This document shows, piece after piece, positions 28,463 through 36,447 of a DNA stretch of 64,000 nucleotides. Location of the stretch: the NCBI RefSeq assembly GCF_000719265.1, contig NZ_JOFL01000033.1, positions 24,172-88,171 on the forward strand, given 5' to 3'. The position numbers and the translations under genes are program-made. Source of the DNA: Streptomyces roseoverticillatus. GTDB lineage: Bacteria > Actinomycetota > Actinomycetes > Streptomycetales > Streptomycetaceae. The notes under the pieces were generated by a model. The model had not been told where the DNA came from. It saw only the letters and a program-made list of their open reading frames with translations, and did no database searches. Position 1 is the stretch's first letter. Each line of letters begins with the position of its first letter.

Positions 28463-29632
28463 GTGTTCGACCCGCATGACCCCCTCGGCATCGACGACCT
28501 CCTCACCGACGAGGACCGCGCCGTCCGGGACACCGTCAGGCAGTGGGCCGCCGACCGCGTCCTCCCGCACATCGCGCAGTGGTACGAGTCCGGCGAACTC
28601 CCCGTCGTCCGGGAGCTCGCCCGCGAGCTCGGCGCGATCGGCGCCCTCGGCATGCAGCTCCGCGGCTACGGCTGCGCGGGCGCGAGCGCCGTGCAGTACG
28701 GCCTGGCCTGCCTGGAGCTGGAGGCCGCCGACTCCGGCATCCGCTCCCTGGTCTCCGTGCAGGGCTCCCTCGCGATGTACGCGATCCACCGCTTCGGCTC
28801 CGAGGAGCAGAAGCAGCAGTGGCTGCCGGCGATGGCGGCGGGCGAGACCATCGGCTGCTTCGGCCTGACCGAGCCCGACCACGGTTCGGACCCCGCGGGC
28901 ATGCGCACGTACGCCAAGCGCGACGCCGGCGGCGACTGGGTGCTGACCGGCCGCAAGATGTGGATCACCAACGGGTCGGTCGCCGGCGTCGCCGTGGTCT
29001 GGGCGCAGACCGACGGCGGCATCCGGGGCTTCGTCGTGCCCACCGACCGCCCCGGCTTGTCCGCGCCGGAGATCCGGCACAAGTGGTCGCTGCGCGCCTC
29101 GGTCACCAGCGAGCTGGTCCTGGACGAGGTGCGGCTGCCCGCGGACGCCGTGCTGCCGGAGGCCACCGGCCTGCGCGGCCCGCTGAGCTGCCTGAGCCAC
29201 GCCCGCTACGGCATCGTCTGGGGCTCGATGGGCGCGGCGCGCACGAGCTTCGAGACCGCGCTCGACTACGCGCGGACGCGCGAGCAGTTCGGGAAGCCGA
29301 TCGGCGCCTTCCAGCTCACCCAGGCCAAGCTGGCCGACATGGCGGTGGAGCTGCACAAGGGGATCCTGCTGGCCCACCACCTGGGGCGGCGGATGGACGC
29401 GGGGACGCTGCGGCCGGAACAGGTGAGCTTCGGCAAGCTCAACAACGTGCGGGAGGCGATCGAGATCTGCCGGACGGCGCGGACGGTCCTCGGCGCGAAC
29501 GGGATCTCGCTGGAGTACCCGGTGATGAGGCACGCCACGAACCTGGAGTCCGTGCTGACGTACGAGGGGACGGTGGAGATGCACCAGTTGGTGCTGGGCA
29601 AGGCGCTCACCGGTCTCGACGCGTTCCGGTAA
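28463..29632 (+). CDS. Acyl-CoA dehydrogenase, glutaryl-CoA dehydrogenase-like
   Basis: 389 residues from the GTG at 28463 with GGAGG upstream. FAD/acyl-CoA fold: CFGLTEPDHGSDPAGM, VLTGRKMWITNGSVA, YARTREQFGKPIGAFQLTQ and the catalytic-base region LTYEGTVEMHQLVLGKALTG with Glu following Tyr. The pattern best fits glutaryl-CoA dehydrogenases, which convert glutaryl-CoA to crotonyl-CoA in lysine and tryptophan catabolism. No other pathway gene is adjacent, so the substrate is tentative. Confidence 0.9.
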   Translation: MFDPHDPLGIDDLLTDEDRAVRDTVRQWAADRVLPHIAQWYESGELPVVRELARELGAIGALGMQLRGYGCAGASAVQYGLACLELEAADSGIRSLVSVQGSLAMYAIHRFGSEEQKQQWLPAMAAGETIGCFGLTEPDHGSDPAGMRTYAKRDAGGDWVLTGRKMWITNGSVAGVAVVWAQTDGGIRGFVVPTDRPGLSAPEIRHKWSLRASVTSELVLDEVRLPADAVLPEATGLRGPLSCLSHARYGIVWGSMGAARTSFETALDYARTREQFGKPIGAFQLTQAKLADMAVELHKGILLAHHLGRRMDAGTLRPEQVSFGKLNNVREAIEICRTARTVLGANGISLEYPVMRHATNLESVLTYEGTVEMHQLVLGKALTGLDAFR

Positions 29633-29644
29633 GCCCTCGCCCGG

Positions 29645-29668
29645 GGTGCGCGGCCTGCGCCGCGCACC
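29645..29668. terminator. Bidirectional terminator between acyl-CoA dehydrogenase and sepF-like gene
   Basis: GGTGCGCGGC (29645-29654) pairs perfectly with GCCGCGCACC (29659-29668), loop CTGC. It ends exactly at the sepF-like stop codon. Confidence 0.8.
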
Positions 29669-30106
29669 TCAGCTCTGGTTGTAGAAGCCGCCGTTCGCCC
29701 GCCCCACCGGCTCCCCGCTGACCACCTTGTAGTCGGCGGGGGTCAGCAGGAAGACCCGGTTGGCCACGCGCTCGATGGAGCCGCGCAGCCCGAACGTCAG
29801 CCCGGCCGCGAAGTCCACGACGCGCTTGGCGTCGTTGGGCTCCATGCCCGTGAGGTTGACGATCACGGGCACCCCCTCGCGGAAGAGCTCGCCGATGCCC
29901 CGGGCGTCGCGGAAGCCGTCCGGGGTGACGGTGGCGATGCGCGTGCCCTGCTCCTGCGCGGCCTCGTCCGCCACGCGCACCTTGGGGTTGGTGACCCAGG
30001 CGTCGCCGGGCTCGGGTCCTTCGGCGTAGTCGTCGTCGTAGTAGCGCTCGTCATCGCTGTCGTCGACGAGGCCGAGCCAGGCACTCGCCTTGCGCACCGA
30101 TCCCAT
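29669..30106 (-). CDS. SepF-like cell division protein
   Basis: 145 residues. An N-terminal amphipathic stretch [17 protein letters not shown] (membrane-binding helix), an acidic linker rich in Asp and Tyr, then the SepF core: [74 protein letters not shown]. SepF tethers FtsZ to the membrane. Streptomyces carries a main sepF in the dcw cluster and additional homologues; this one, away from ftsZ, is an accessory copy. Confidence 0.92.
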   Translation of the reverse strand: MGSVRKASAWLGLVDDSDDERYYDDDYAEGPEPGDAWVTNPKVRVADEAAQEQGTRIATVTPDGFRDARGIGELFREGVPVIVNLTGMEPNDAKRVVDFAAGLTFGLRGSIERVANRVFLLTPADYKVVSGEPVGRANGGFYNQS

Positions 30107-30392
30107 GAACGCCTCCTCTCACACGCGGTGTGTTCCGCCCGCATCCCTATCGTCGTCCATGATGCGGATGGTGTGCCAAGCGGATGGCCGCCGGACGAGC
30201 ATTTCGTGACGCATCTGGTGCAAACCGGGTGGCGGTGCGTCAGAAACCCCGTAGGCCCCCTCTTGCGCCCTGGACCTGGGCATATGCGGTTACGGCGGGC
30301 GTTTCGGGGGCGGGGTGCGGGCCCCGGTCGGGTCGGGTGGTCAGGTGATTAGGATGCCCGGGTCCATTCACGCCACACACGGGGGCTGGGTT

Positions 30393-31688
30393 TTGTTCGG
30401 GATCATAAGGCCATGCCGGCACAGGTTGTCAGAGGCCATGCGCACGGAATGGATGGCGCATCTGTGCGGACTGTGCCTCGCGCTGCGCGGCGACCACGGA
30501 CAGTTCGCACGCGCGGCCACCAACTACGACGGTCTGGTCATCTCGGTCCTGGTGGAGGCCCAGTCGCCGGCGGACGAGGGCGCCAACTCCTGGCGGCGCA
30601 CGGCGGGCCCGTGCCCGCTGCGCGGCATGCGCACCGCTTCCGTGGCCAAGGGTGAGGGCGCGCGGCTCGCCGCTTCGGTCTCGCTGGTGCTGGCGTCGGC
30701 GAAGATGCGCGACCATGTCGCCGACGGCGACGGCGTGTTGGCGCGCCGCCCGGTCGCCGCGGCGGCGCGCCGCGTGGCCGCCAAGTGGGACCGCGCCGGA
30801 GCCCGTACGGGAGCCGACCTCGGGTTCGACACCGCGGTGCTGGTCGACGCGGTCGAACGGCAGGCCGGCATCGAGGCGCTGGCCGGTACGGGGACGTCGC
30901 TGCTGACGGTGACCGAACCCACCGAGACGGCCACCGCCGCGGCCTTCGGCTACACCGCCGTCCTCGCCGGACGGCCCGGCAACAAGGCGCCCTTGGAGGA
31001 GGCGGGCCGGCTCTTCGGGCGGCTGGCCCACCTGCTGGACGCCGTCGAGGACCTGGCGGAGGACGCGGAGAGCGGCGCGTGGAACCCGGTCGCCGCGACG
31101 GGCACCGAGCTCGCCGAGGTGCGCAGGCTGTGCGACGACGCGGTGCACGGCGTCCGCCTGGCGCTGCGCGAAGTCGACTTCGCGAGCAAGAGCCAGAGCA
31201 GGCTGGCGCACGTGCTCCTCGCGCACGAACTGGAGCGCGCCGTCGACCGGGCGTTCGGTACGGCGGGCTGCGGACACGCCGGGCATGCGGGAGCGGCCGG
31301 GCAGGCCGGAGGGGCCGGGCAGGCCGCGGCGGCCGGGCCCCAGGACGGTTCGCCGCAGGGCGCGTTCGGGCCGCCGCCCGTCATGCCGCCGGACCAGAGG
31401 CCGCCTGGGCACATGCCTCCCGGCGCGCCGCCCGAGCCGCCGCGGCGCGGCCGGCGGCGCGGGCTCATAGCCGGCTGTGCCGTGTGGGCCACGCTTTTCT
31501 GCACGTGCCAGGTCTGCTGCCGGGACCCGTACTTCGACCCGTGGGACGGAAGGCAGCGGGAAGGCTGGTGCCACAAATGCGACTGTGGCGACTGCGATTG
31601 CAGCGGCTGCGGCGATTGCTGCAACTGCTGTGACTGTTGCGAGAGCTGTGATTGCTGCGACTGCGGCGGTTGTGACTGCGGCTGTTGA
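30393..31688 (+). CDS. DUF5685 family protein with Cys-rich C-terminal tail
   Basis: 431 residues from the TTG at 30393 (LFGIIRPCRHRLSE), the conserved start of the family. The N-terminal half contains CRHRL, MAHLCGLCLALRGDHGQFARAATNYDGL and a helical body; its conserved His and Cys suggest metal binding. A low-complexity Gly/Ala/Pro linker leads to a basic stop-transfer-like stretch (RRRGLIAGCAVWATLFCTCQVCC). The last ~40 residues hold about 20 cysteines in CDC, CC and CGDC patterns. Function unknown; the tail may bind metal or crosslink by disulphides. Confidence 0.85.
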   Translation: MFGIIRPCRHRLSEAMRTEWMAHLCGLCLALRGDHGQFARAATNYDGLVISVLVEAQSPADEGANSWRRTAGPCPLRGMRTASVAKGEGARLAASVSLVLASAKMRDHVADGDGVLARRPVAAAARRVAAKWDRAGARTGADLGFDTAVLVDAVERQAGIEALAGTGTSLLTVTEPTETATAAAFGYTAVLAGRPGNKAPLEEAGRLFGRLAHLLDAVEDLAEDAESGAWNPVAATGTELAEVRRLCDDAVHGVRLALREVDFASKSQSRLAHVLLAHELERAVDRAFGTAGCGHAGHAGAAGQAGGAGQAAAAGPQDGSPQGAFGPPPVMPPDQRPPGHMPPGAPPEPPRRGRRRGLIAGCAVWATLFCTCQVCCRDPYFDPWDGRQREGWCHKCDCGDCDCSGCGDCCNCCDCCESCDCCDCGGCDCGC

Positions 31689-31718
31689 GTGGGCGTGCGG
31701 GTGCGCGGTAGCGCGAGG

Positions 31719-31755
31719 GTGTGCGTGTACGTGTACGTGTGCGTGTACGTGTGCG
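31719..31755. repeat. 37-base alternating purine-pyrimidine tract
   Basis: Every position from 31719 to 31755 alternates purine and pyrimidine (GT, GC and AC dinucleotides), with repeated gtgtac units. Such tracts can adopt left-handed Z-DNA under negative supercoiling. It lies 30 bases after the DUF5685 stop. Confidence 0.85.
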
Positions 31756-31845
31756 AGGGGAGGGGCGGCGCATGCGTGCCGCTGATGTGAAGGCGTAACT
31801 GTGTGAAGGCTTAACCGATGTGATGGGGCTTCGCGGTCGGCGCGG

Positions 31846-31962
31846 TCAGCCCTGGCAACAGGAGTCGCCCGGAAGGGGTGCAGGGGAGCCGGGACACGAC
31901 GTGGACCACACCCGGCCGAAGTCGATGTGGTTCCGGGTGACGAGCTGTTGCCCTGAGTGCAT
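31846..31962 (-). CDS. Putative cysteine-attenuator leader peptide
   Basis: A 38-codon frame whose core LVTRNHIDFGRVWSTSCP matches the pattern of actinobacterial leader peptides that precede sulphur-assimilation genes (R.HIDL.RV.S..C, as I remember it). In those, ribosome stalling at the Cys codon senses cysteine. Here it points away from the flavin-monooxygenase operon and towards the 3' end of the DUF5685 gene, so it controls nothing visible. No strong ribosome site precedes it. It may be a relic inverted relative to its operon. Confidence 0.45.
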   Translation of the reverse strand: MHSGQQLVTRNHIDFGRVWSTSCPGSPAPLPGDSCCQG

Positions 31963-32045
31963 GGGCCAAGTGGAACAGTCATCCGTTTCTCCGTCAACCG
32001 TCCTGAGATGGCTTGTCCAGGATGTGGACCTGTCGGCGGACAGGC

Positions 32046-32076
32046 TTGACAGTTGGCCAAGGCACCGGAATAGCCT
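32046..32076 (+). promoter_or_regulatory. Candidate promoter upstream of the flavin-monooxygenase operon
   Basis: TTGACA at 32046-32051 followed by aatagcct; AATAGC lies at 17-base spacing and TAGCCT at 19. It is about 550 bases from the first gene, with repeat locus C in between, so the leader would be long. Confidence 0.35.
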
Positions 32077-32298
32077 CGGAGTTCGGCCGTGCTGAGGGGC
32101 GCGGCCGGATGCGCCGCGCCCGACGCGGCCGCCGCGTCCGTTGTGAAGGCGCCGCCCCCGTATGCACGGAGCCTTTGCATGCCCTCCTTCGCCGTCACCG
32201 GCGCCGGCCTCCTCGGACGCATCGCCGTCAACGCCGCCGCCGTGTCCTTCGCCCGCCCTGCCGAGCGCGCCTTCCGTGCGCGGTCCCTCCCGCCCGTG

Positions 32299-32435
32299 GG
32301 CACCGCCGGTCACCGCCGTGGGAGTGTCTCGCCGTCGCGGCGGCGGGGGAGCGCCGGCTCGGCAACGCCGCTGGGCCCGGCACGATTCTTCTGCCGCAGC
32401 GGCGAGCAACCGGGCCGGTGGTGTCCGGCGGTGCC
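32299..32435. repeat. Dispersed inverted-repeat element (locus C)
   Basis: Outer arms GGCACCGCCGG (32299-32309) and CCGGCGGTGCC (32425-32435) are perfect inverted repeats. Inner arms are CTCGCCGTCGCGGCGG near 32329 and CCGCAGCGGCGAGCAACC near 32394. This is the most complete single copy in the window, about 137 bases. Confidence 0.75.
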
Positions 32436-32543
32436 AGGCCGGGATCAGGCCGTCGGGCACCGCCGAGGACCCGCCGTGCCCCGACCGCCGCCGGCTCCGG
32501 CTCCCCTCCGAGCCGCCCGCACCCCGAGCCGGCCGTGCCCGTT

Positions 32544-32591
32544 CGCGCAACCGATCGGGCGGCCGGCCCTCGCGCAACCGATCGGGCGGCC
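32544..32591. repeat. 21-bp direct repeat before the monooxygenase operon
   Basis: Two perfect copies, 32544-32564 and 32571-32591, offset 27 bases, beginning cgcgcaaccgatcgggcgg. The second copy ends 36 bases before the first start codon. Could be two operator sites or a simple duplication. Confidence 0.6.
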
Positions 32592-32627
32592 AGCCCGTTC
32601 GTGCTCCCCACACCCCCAGGGAATGCC

Positions 32628-33656
32628 ATGTCCGCACCCATCCGGCCCCTGCACCTGGCCGTGAGCATCGACCGCCCCGGCGTCCGCGACGCCGAGTCCT
32701 ACGTCCGGGCCGCGCGCCTCGCCGAGCGCGGCAGGCTGGACTTCGTCACCCTCGGCGACACCCTCGGCCCGCCCCGGCGCGGCGCGAGCCGCCTCGACGC
32801 CCTCGCCGTCCTCGCCCGCGTCGCCCCCGCCACCGACCGGATCGGCCTCGTGCCCACCGTCACCACCACCCATACCGAGCCGTTCCGCGTCGCCGACGCC
32901 GTCTCCACCCTCGACCGGGTGAGCAACGGCCGCGCAGGCTGGACCGCCGAGGTGTCCGCCACCGAGGCCGAGGCCCGCCACTTCGGCCGGCGCGCCCCGG
33001 CCCCCGCCGACGCGCTGTGGCACGAGGCCGCCGCGGTCGCCGGCGCCGCCGCCCGGCTCTGGGACAGCTGGGAGGACGACGCCGAGATCCGCGACGCCGC
33101 CACCGGCCGCTTCATCGACCGCGACAAGCTGCACCACGTCGACGCCGAAGGCCCCGGCTGGTCCGTCCGCGGACCCTCCGCCGTGCCCCGCCCCCCGCAG
33201 GGCCGTCCGGTCACCGCCGTCGACGGCACCCACCTGCCGGCGCGCGCGGCCGCCGCCCGCCACGCCGACGTCGTCTACCTCCGCACCGGCCCCACACCCG
33301 CGCCCGGCGCGGTCCGCGCCGCCCGCGCCGACCTGCACGCCCGGCTGCGCGCACTGGGCCGCGACCCTGGACGCGTCGTCGTCCTCGCCTCCCTGCCCGT
33401 CGCCCTGTACGCGGCCGCCGACGCCGTCGCCCTGGCCGACCTGGCCGGCTCCTGGTGGGCGGACGGCGTCGTCGACGGCTTCCACTTCCGGCCCCGGGAC
33501 CCCGACCGGGACCTTGCGCTGCTGGTCGACGGCACCGTGCCCGTACTCCAGCACCGGGGCCTGCTCCGCTCCTTCTACCCCGGCGGCACGCTCCGCGAGC
33601 ACCTCTGCCTGCCGCGCCCCGCCAACCGCCACACCACCGCGAGGAGGACCGCATGA
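32628..33656 (+). CDS. LLM-class flavin-dependent oxidoreductase
   Basis: 342 residues; ATG with AGGGA upstream. Luciferase-like TIM barrel: LHLAVSIDRPGVRD, RLDFVTLGDTLGPPRRG, ATDRIGLVPTVTTTHTEPFRVADAVSTLDRVSNGRAGW and a C-terminal GTLREHLCLPRP. The middle (EVSATEAEARHFG ... AAARLWDSWEDD) matches the SsuD/NtaA group, which oxidises sulphonates, sulphones or amines with FMNH2. It lacks the full insertion of NtaA-type proteins, so it may be an inactive or partner subunit. Its stop overlaps the next ATG. Confidence 0.85.
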   Translation: MSAPIRPLHLAVSIDRPGVRDAESYVRAARLAERGRLDFVTLGDTLGPPRRGASRLDALAVLARVAPATDRIGLVPTVTTTHTEPFRVADAVSTLDRVSNGRAGWTAEVSATEAEARHFGRRAPAPADALWHEAAAVAGAAARLWDSWEDDAEIRDAATGRFIDRDKLHHVDAEGPGWSVRGPSAVPRPPQGRPVTAVDGTHLPARAAAARHADVVYLRTGPTPAPGAVRAARADLHARLRALGRDPGRVVVLASLPVALYAAADAVALADLAGSWWADGVVDGFHFRPRDPDRDLALLVDGTVPVLQHRGLLRSFYPGGTLREHLCLPRPANRHTTARRTA

Positions 33657-35053
33657 CCGACCCCAGGGCGCGGCAGCGCAAGCAGATGCACCTGGCCGTG
33701 CACGCCCCCGGCGCCGGCAACACGACCGTGTGGGCCCTCCCGCCCGCCGGCCCCGCCACCACCCCTGCCAAAGGCTCCCCCGAACTCCGTCCGGGGGGAC
33801 CCCCGGCGCGCCGCTCCCCTTGTTCCGGCAGCCACACCGACTTCTCGTCCTTCCGGCACCTCGCCGCCACCGCCGAACGCGGCCTCTTCGACTTCTTACT
33901 CCTCGCCGAAGGGCTGCGGCTGCCCGAGCACAAGGGCCGGATCCACGACCTGGACGCCGTCGGCCGCCCCGAACCGATCACCCTGCTCAGCGCCCTGGCC
34001 GGCGTCACCGACCGGATCGGCCTGGCCGCCACCGCCGACACCACGTTCCACGAGCCCTACGAACTGGCCCGCCGGCTCGCCTCCCTGGACCACCTCAGCG
34101 ACGGGCGCGCCGCCTGGAACGTGGTCGCCTCCTCCTCCGATGCCTTCGCCGCCGAGAACTTCCGGCCCGGCGCCGCCCACCTCGACCGGCCCGAGTGCTT
34201 CGCGCGCGCCGCAGAGTTCGTCGTCACCGCGCGCGAACTGTGGGACTCGTGGACACCCGGAGGAGTGCCGCGGCCCTTCGCCCACCACGGGCGCCACTTC
34301 TCGGTCTCCGGCACGTTCGACGTGGCCCGCAGCCCGCAGGGGCACCCGGTGGTCATCCAGGCCGGGGACTCCGAGGAGGAACGGGAGTCCGCGGCCTCCG
34401 CCGCCGACGTGTTCTTCGCCGGGCCGCCCGGGACGCCGGAGGCCGGGCAAGCCCTCCGCGCCGACGTCGGACGGCGGCTCGCCGCGTACGGGCGGCGGCC
34501 CGAAGACCTGAAGATCATGCCGGGCGTGACGTTCGCGCTCGGGGACACCGACGCCGAGGCCCAGGAGAACGCCGCCGAGATCCGCAAACAGCAGGTGTCG
34601 CCGCAGGGCGCGCTGTTCGCCCTGGAACGGGTGTGGGGCCGGGACCTGTCCGGCTACGACCCCGACGGGCCGCTGCCCGGCATCGACCCGGACCCCGCCG
34701 GAGAAGCCGCCCCGGGACGGGCCCCGGTCGCCGACCCCCTCGCCGTCGCCGCGCGCTGGCGGGCCGTGGCCGAGGCCAAGGGGCTGTCCATCCGGCAGAC
34801 CGTGATCGAGACGGCCGGGCGGCAGACCTTCATCGGCACCCCCTCGTCCGTCGCCGCCCAGATGGACGGCTTCGTCACCGCCGGAGCCGCCGACGGCTTC
34901 GTCCTCCTCCCGCACCACACCCCCGGCGGGCTGGACGACTTCGTCGACCGCGTCGTGCCGCTGCTCCAGGAACGTGGCGCGTTCCGAACGGAATACGCGG
35001 GCGCGACGCTCCGCGAGCACCTCGGGTTGCCGCTGCCCGTATGGAAGGGTTGA
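33653..35053 (+). CDS. NtaA/SnaA/DszA-family FMNH2-dependent monooxygenase
   Basis: 466 residues; ATGA overlap with the preceding gene, GAGGAGG upstream. Family motifs: KQMHLAVHAPGAGNTTVW, SHTDFSSFRHLAATAERGLFDFLLLAEGLRLPEHKGRIHDLDAVGRPEP, TTFHEPYELARRLASLDHLSDGRAAWNVVASS, HLDRPE and GTPSSVAAQMDGFVTAGAADGF. The group uses reduced flavin to oxidise nitrilotriacetate, dibenzothiophene sulphone and related compounds. Two oddities: about 26 extra residues at ~33-58 coincide with an inserted GC palindrome, and Leu82 is coded by TTA (33896-33898), which needs the bldA tRNA. Confidence 0.92.
   Translation: MTDPRARQRKQMHLAVHAPGAGNTTVWALPPAGPATTPAKGSPELRPGGPPARRSPCSGSHTDFSSFRHLAATAERGLFDFLLLAEGLRLPEHKGRIHDLDAVGRPEPITLLSALAGVTDRIGLAATADTTFHEPYELARRLASLDHLSDGRAAWNVVASSSDAFAAENFRPGAAHLDRPECFARAAEFVVTARELWDSWTPGGVPRPFAHHGRHFSVSGTFDVARSPQGHPVVIQAGDSEEERESAASAADVFFAGPPGTPEAGQALRADVGRRLAAYGRRPEDLKIMPGVTFALGDTDAEAQENAAEIRKQQVSPQGALFALERVWGRDLSGYDPDGPLPGIDPDPAGEAAPGRAPVADPLAVAARWRAVAEAKGLSIRQTVIETAGRQTFIGTPSSVAAQMDGFVTAGAADGFVLLPHHTPGGLDDFVDRVVPLLQERGAFRTEYAGATLREHLGLPLPVWKG
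33773..33815 (+). repeat. Palindromic element inserted in frame in the monooxygenase gene
   Basis: ctcccccgaactccgtccgg followed directly by ggggacccccggc is a Streptomyces intergenic type of palindrome (compare 12233-12264). Here it is translated as KGSPELRPGGPPARR, inside a stretch that normal family members lack. Confidence 0.65.
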
Positions 35054-35058
35054 CGGTC

Positions 35059-35859
35059 ATGAGCACGGACACGGCGCGCGACGCACGACAGCAGTGGAAG
35101 GCGTGGCGCGAAGAGCGCACGGAGACGGTCTCGGCACCGTACGGACCCCTCGCCCTGACGGGCACGCACTGGCTCGCCGACGCCCCCGAGGGGCGCATTC
35201 CCGCCATTCCCGGGCAGTGGGCCGAGGAAGAGGACGCGGTACGGCTGACCGCCGCGGCCGTCGACGGACTCACCCTGGACGGACGGCCGCTGGACGGCGT
35301 GGTCCGGCTCCGCCCCGACAAGGGCCCCGCGGCCGCGGCCCGCGTCTCGTACGGGGGACGCAAACTCGTGGTGATACGGCGCGAGGGGCTGTGGGCGGTG
35401 CGCGTCTTCGACCCCGGCTCGGCCGGGCGGCGGGAGTTCGCCGGGATCGACGTCTTCGACCACGCCGCGGAGTGGGAGCTGGACGGCGTCTTCCGCCCGT
35501 ACGGCAGCAGCCGGCGGGTGAGCGTCGCGAACGCGGACGGGCGGGAACGGGGGCTGGGCCTGGACGGCGAGCTCGCGTTCACGGTCGCCGGAGCCGAACA
35601 CACGCTGCAGGCCGCGCTGGAGGTGGACGGGACGCTGTGGGCGGTGTTCGCCGACGCGACGAGCGGCACGTCGAGCTACCGCTTCCGCTTCCTGCGCGCG
35701 CCGGCGCCGGGCGTCGACGGGCGGGTGACGCTCGACTTCAACCGTGCGCTGTTGCCGCCGTGCGCTTTCGCCGACCACTTCATCTGCCCGTTCCCGCCCC
35801 CGGGCAACACGCTCACGGTCCCCGTACCGGCGGGCGAACGGGACGTCGTGCGGGGGTAG
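35059..35859 (+). CDS. DUF1684 domain protein
   Basis: 266 residues from the ATG at 35059 with GGAAGGG 9 bases upstream; an ATG at 35041 lies inside the previous gene. DUF1684 features: WKAWREERTETVSAPYGPLALTGTHWLAD, GVFRPYGSSRRVSVANADG, LWAVFADATSGTSSYRFRFL and the closing LDFNRALLPPCAFADHFICPFPPPGNTLTVPV. Function unknown in the family. As third gene of a monooxygenase operon it could bind the substrate or product. Confidence 0.88.
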   Translation: MSTDTARDARQQWKAWREERTETVSAPYGPLALTGTHWLADAPEGRIPAIPGQWAEEEDAVRLTAAAVDGLTLDGRPLDGVVRLRPDKGPAAAARVSYGGRKLVVIRREGLWAVRVFDPGSAGRREFAGIDVFDHAAEWELDGVFRPYGSSRRVSVANADGRERGLGLDGELAFTVAGAEHTLQAALEVDGTLWAVFADATSGTSSYRFRFLRAPAPGVDGRVTLDFNRALLPPCAFADHFICPFPPPGNTLTVPVPAGERDVVRG

Positions 35860-36447
35860 TCCACGGAGTCCCTTTCCGCTTGCGGCGGTCGGGCACCGCC
35901 GGTCTCCGCCGTGGTGATTGCACGCCGCTGCGGCGGAGGGTCCGGCCCGGGCGCCCGGCGGGTGGCTCCTGCCGCTGGGGCAAGTCTTTCCGCCGCGACG
36001 GCGTGCGAACGGGTTCGCCGTCAGGCAAGGAGGATCCGCCGCGACGGCGAGCAACCCGTACGGCGGAGACCGGCGGTGCCGGGCGTCGGGCTGGCCCCCG
36101 CCCGGACGGGCTTGCCGTCAGGAAGGGTGAATCCGCCGCGACGGCGAGCAACCCGTACGGCGGAGACCGGCGGTGCCGAACACCGGGCTGCCCCTGCCCG
36201 GACGGGCTTGCCGTCAGGGGGCGTCGGGGCACCCGTATAAGTGCCCACCGCACCCCGCGAGGGGCCCGCACCCCGCGTCGTGTCCATCCCCCCCCGCGAG
36301 GGGTCCCGGCCGAAAGCGGCTCTTGCGAGCGGCGTCGCGTGGCCCGAATACTCCCGAGAAGCGCTTGTCAGGGGCACGGCGAAAACGGAATCCCGCGTGC
36401 CCGTACCGGCTGCGCCTCACCTACCGACCCCACTCGGGAGGAACCAC
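35860..36447. repeat. Intergenic tandem inverted-repeat array (locus D)
   Basis: 588 bases without a gene. Outer arm GGCACCGCCGG at 35892-35902, inner arm GCTGCGGCGGAGG near 35930, then direct repeats of a 97-base unit: the same 48 bases at 36034-36081 and 36131-36178, each ending CCGGCGGTGCCG, separated by copies of GACGGGCTTGCCGTCAGG (36105 and 36201). A third, partial copy lies near 35990-36030. The promoter of the protease gene must lie in 36250-36430. Confidence 0.8.

Larger units (their letters stand above)
31689..32627. other. Long intergenic region with Z-DNA-like tract, leader peptide and repeat locus C
   Basis: 939 bases without a normal gene. In order: an alternating purine-pyrimidine tract (31719-31755), a minus-strand leader peptide candidate (31846-31962), a promoter-like TTGACA (32046), repeat locus C (32299-32435) and a 21-bp direct repeat (32544-32564, 32571-32591). 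Open frames across the rest look like composition artefacts. Confidence 0.6.

Noticed and set aside
32089..32627. Possible small plus-strand genes before the monooxygenase operon
   Set aside because: Starts lack ribosome sites and the translations run through repeat locus C, giving Arg/Ala/Pro-rich sequence without folds.
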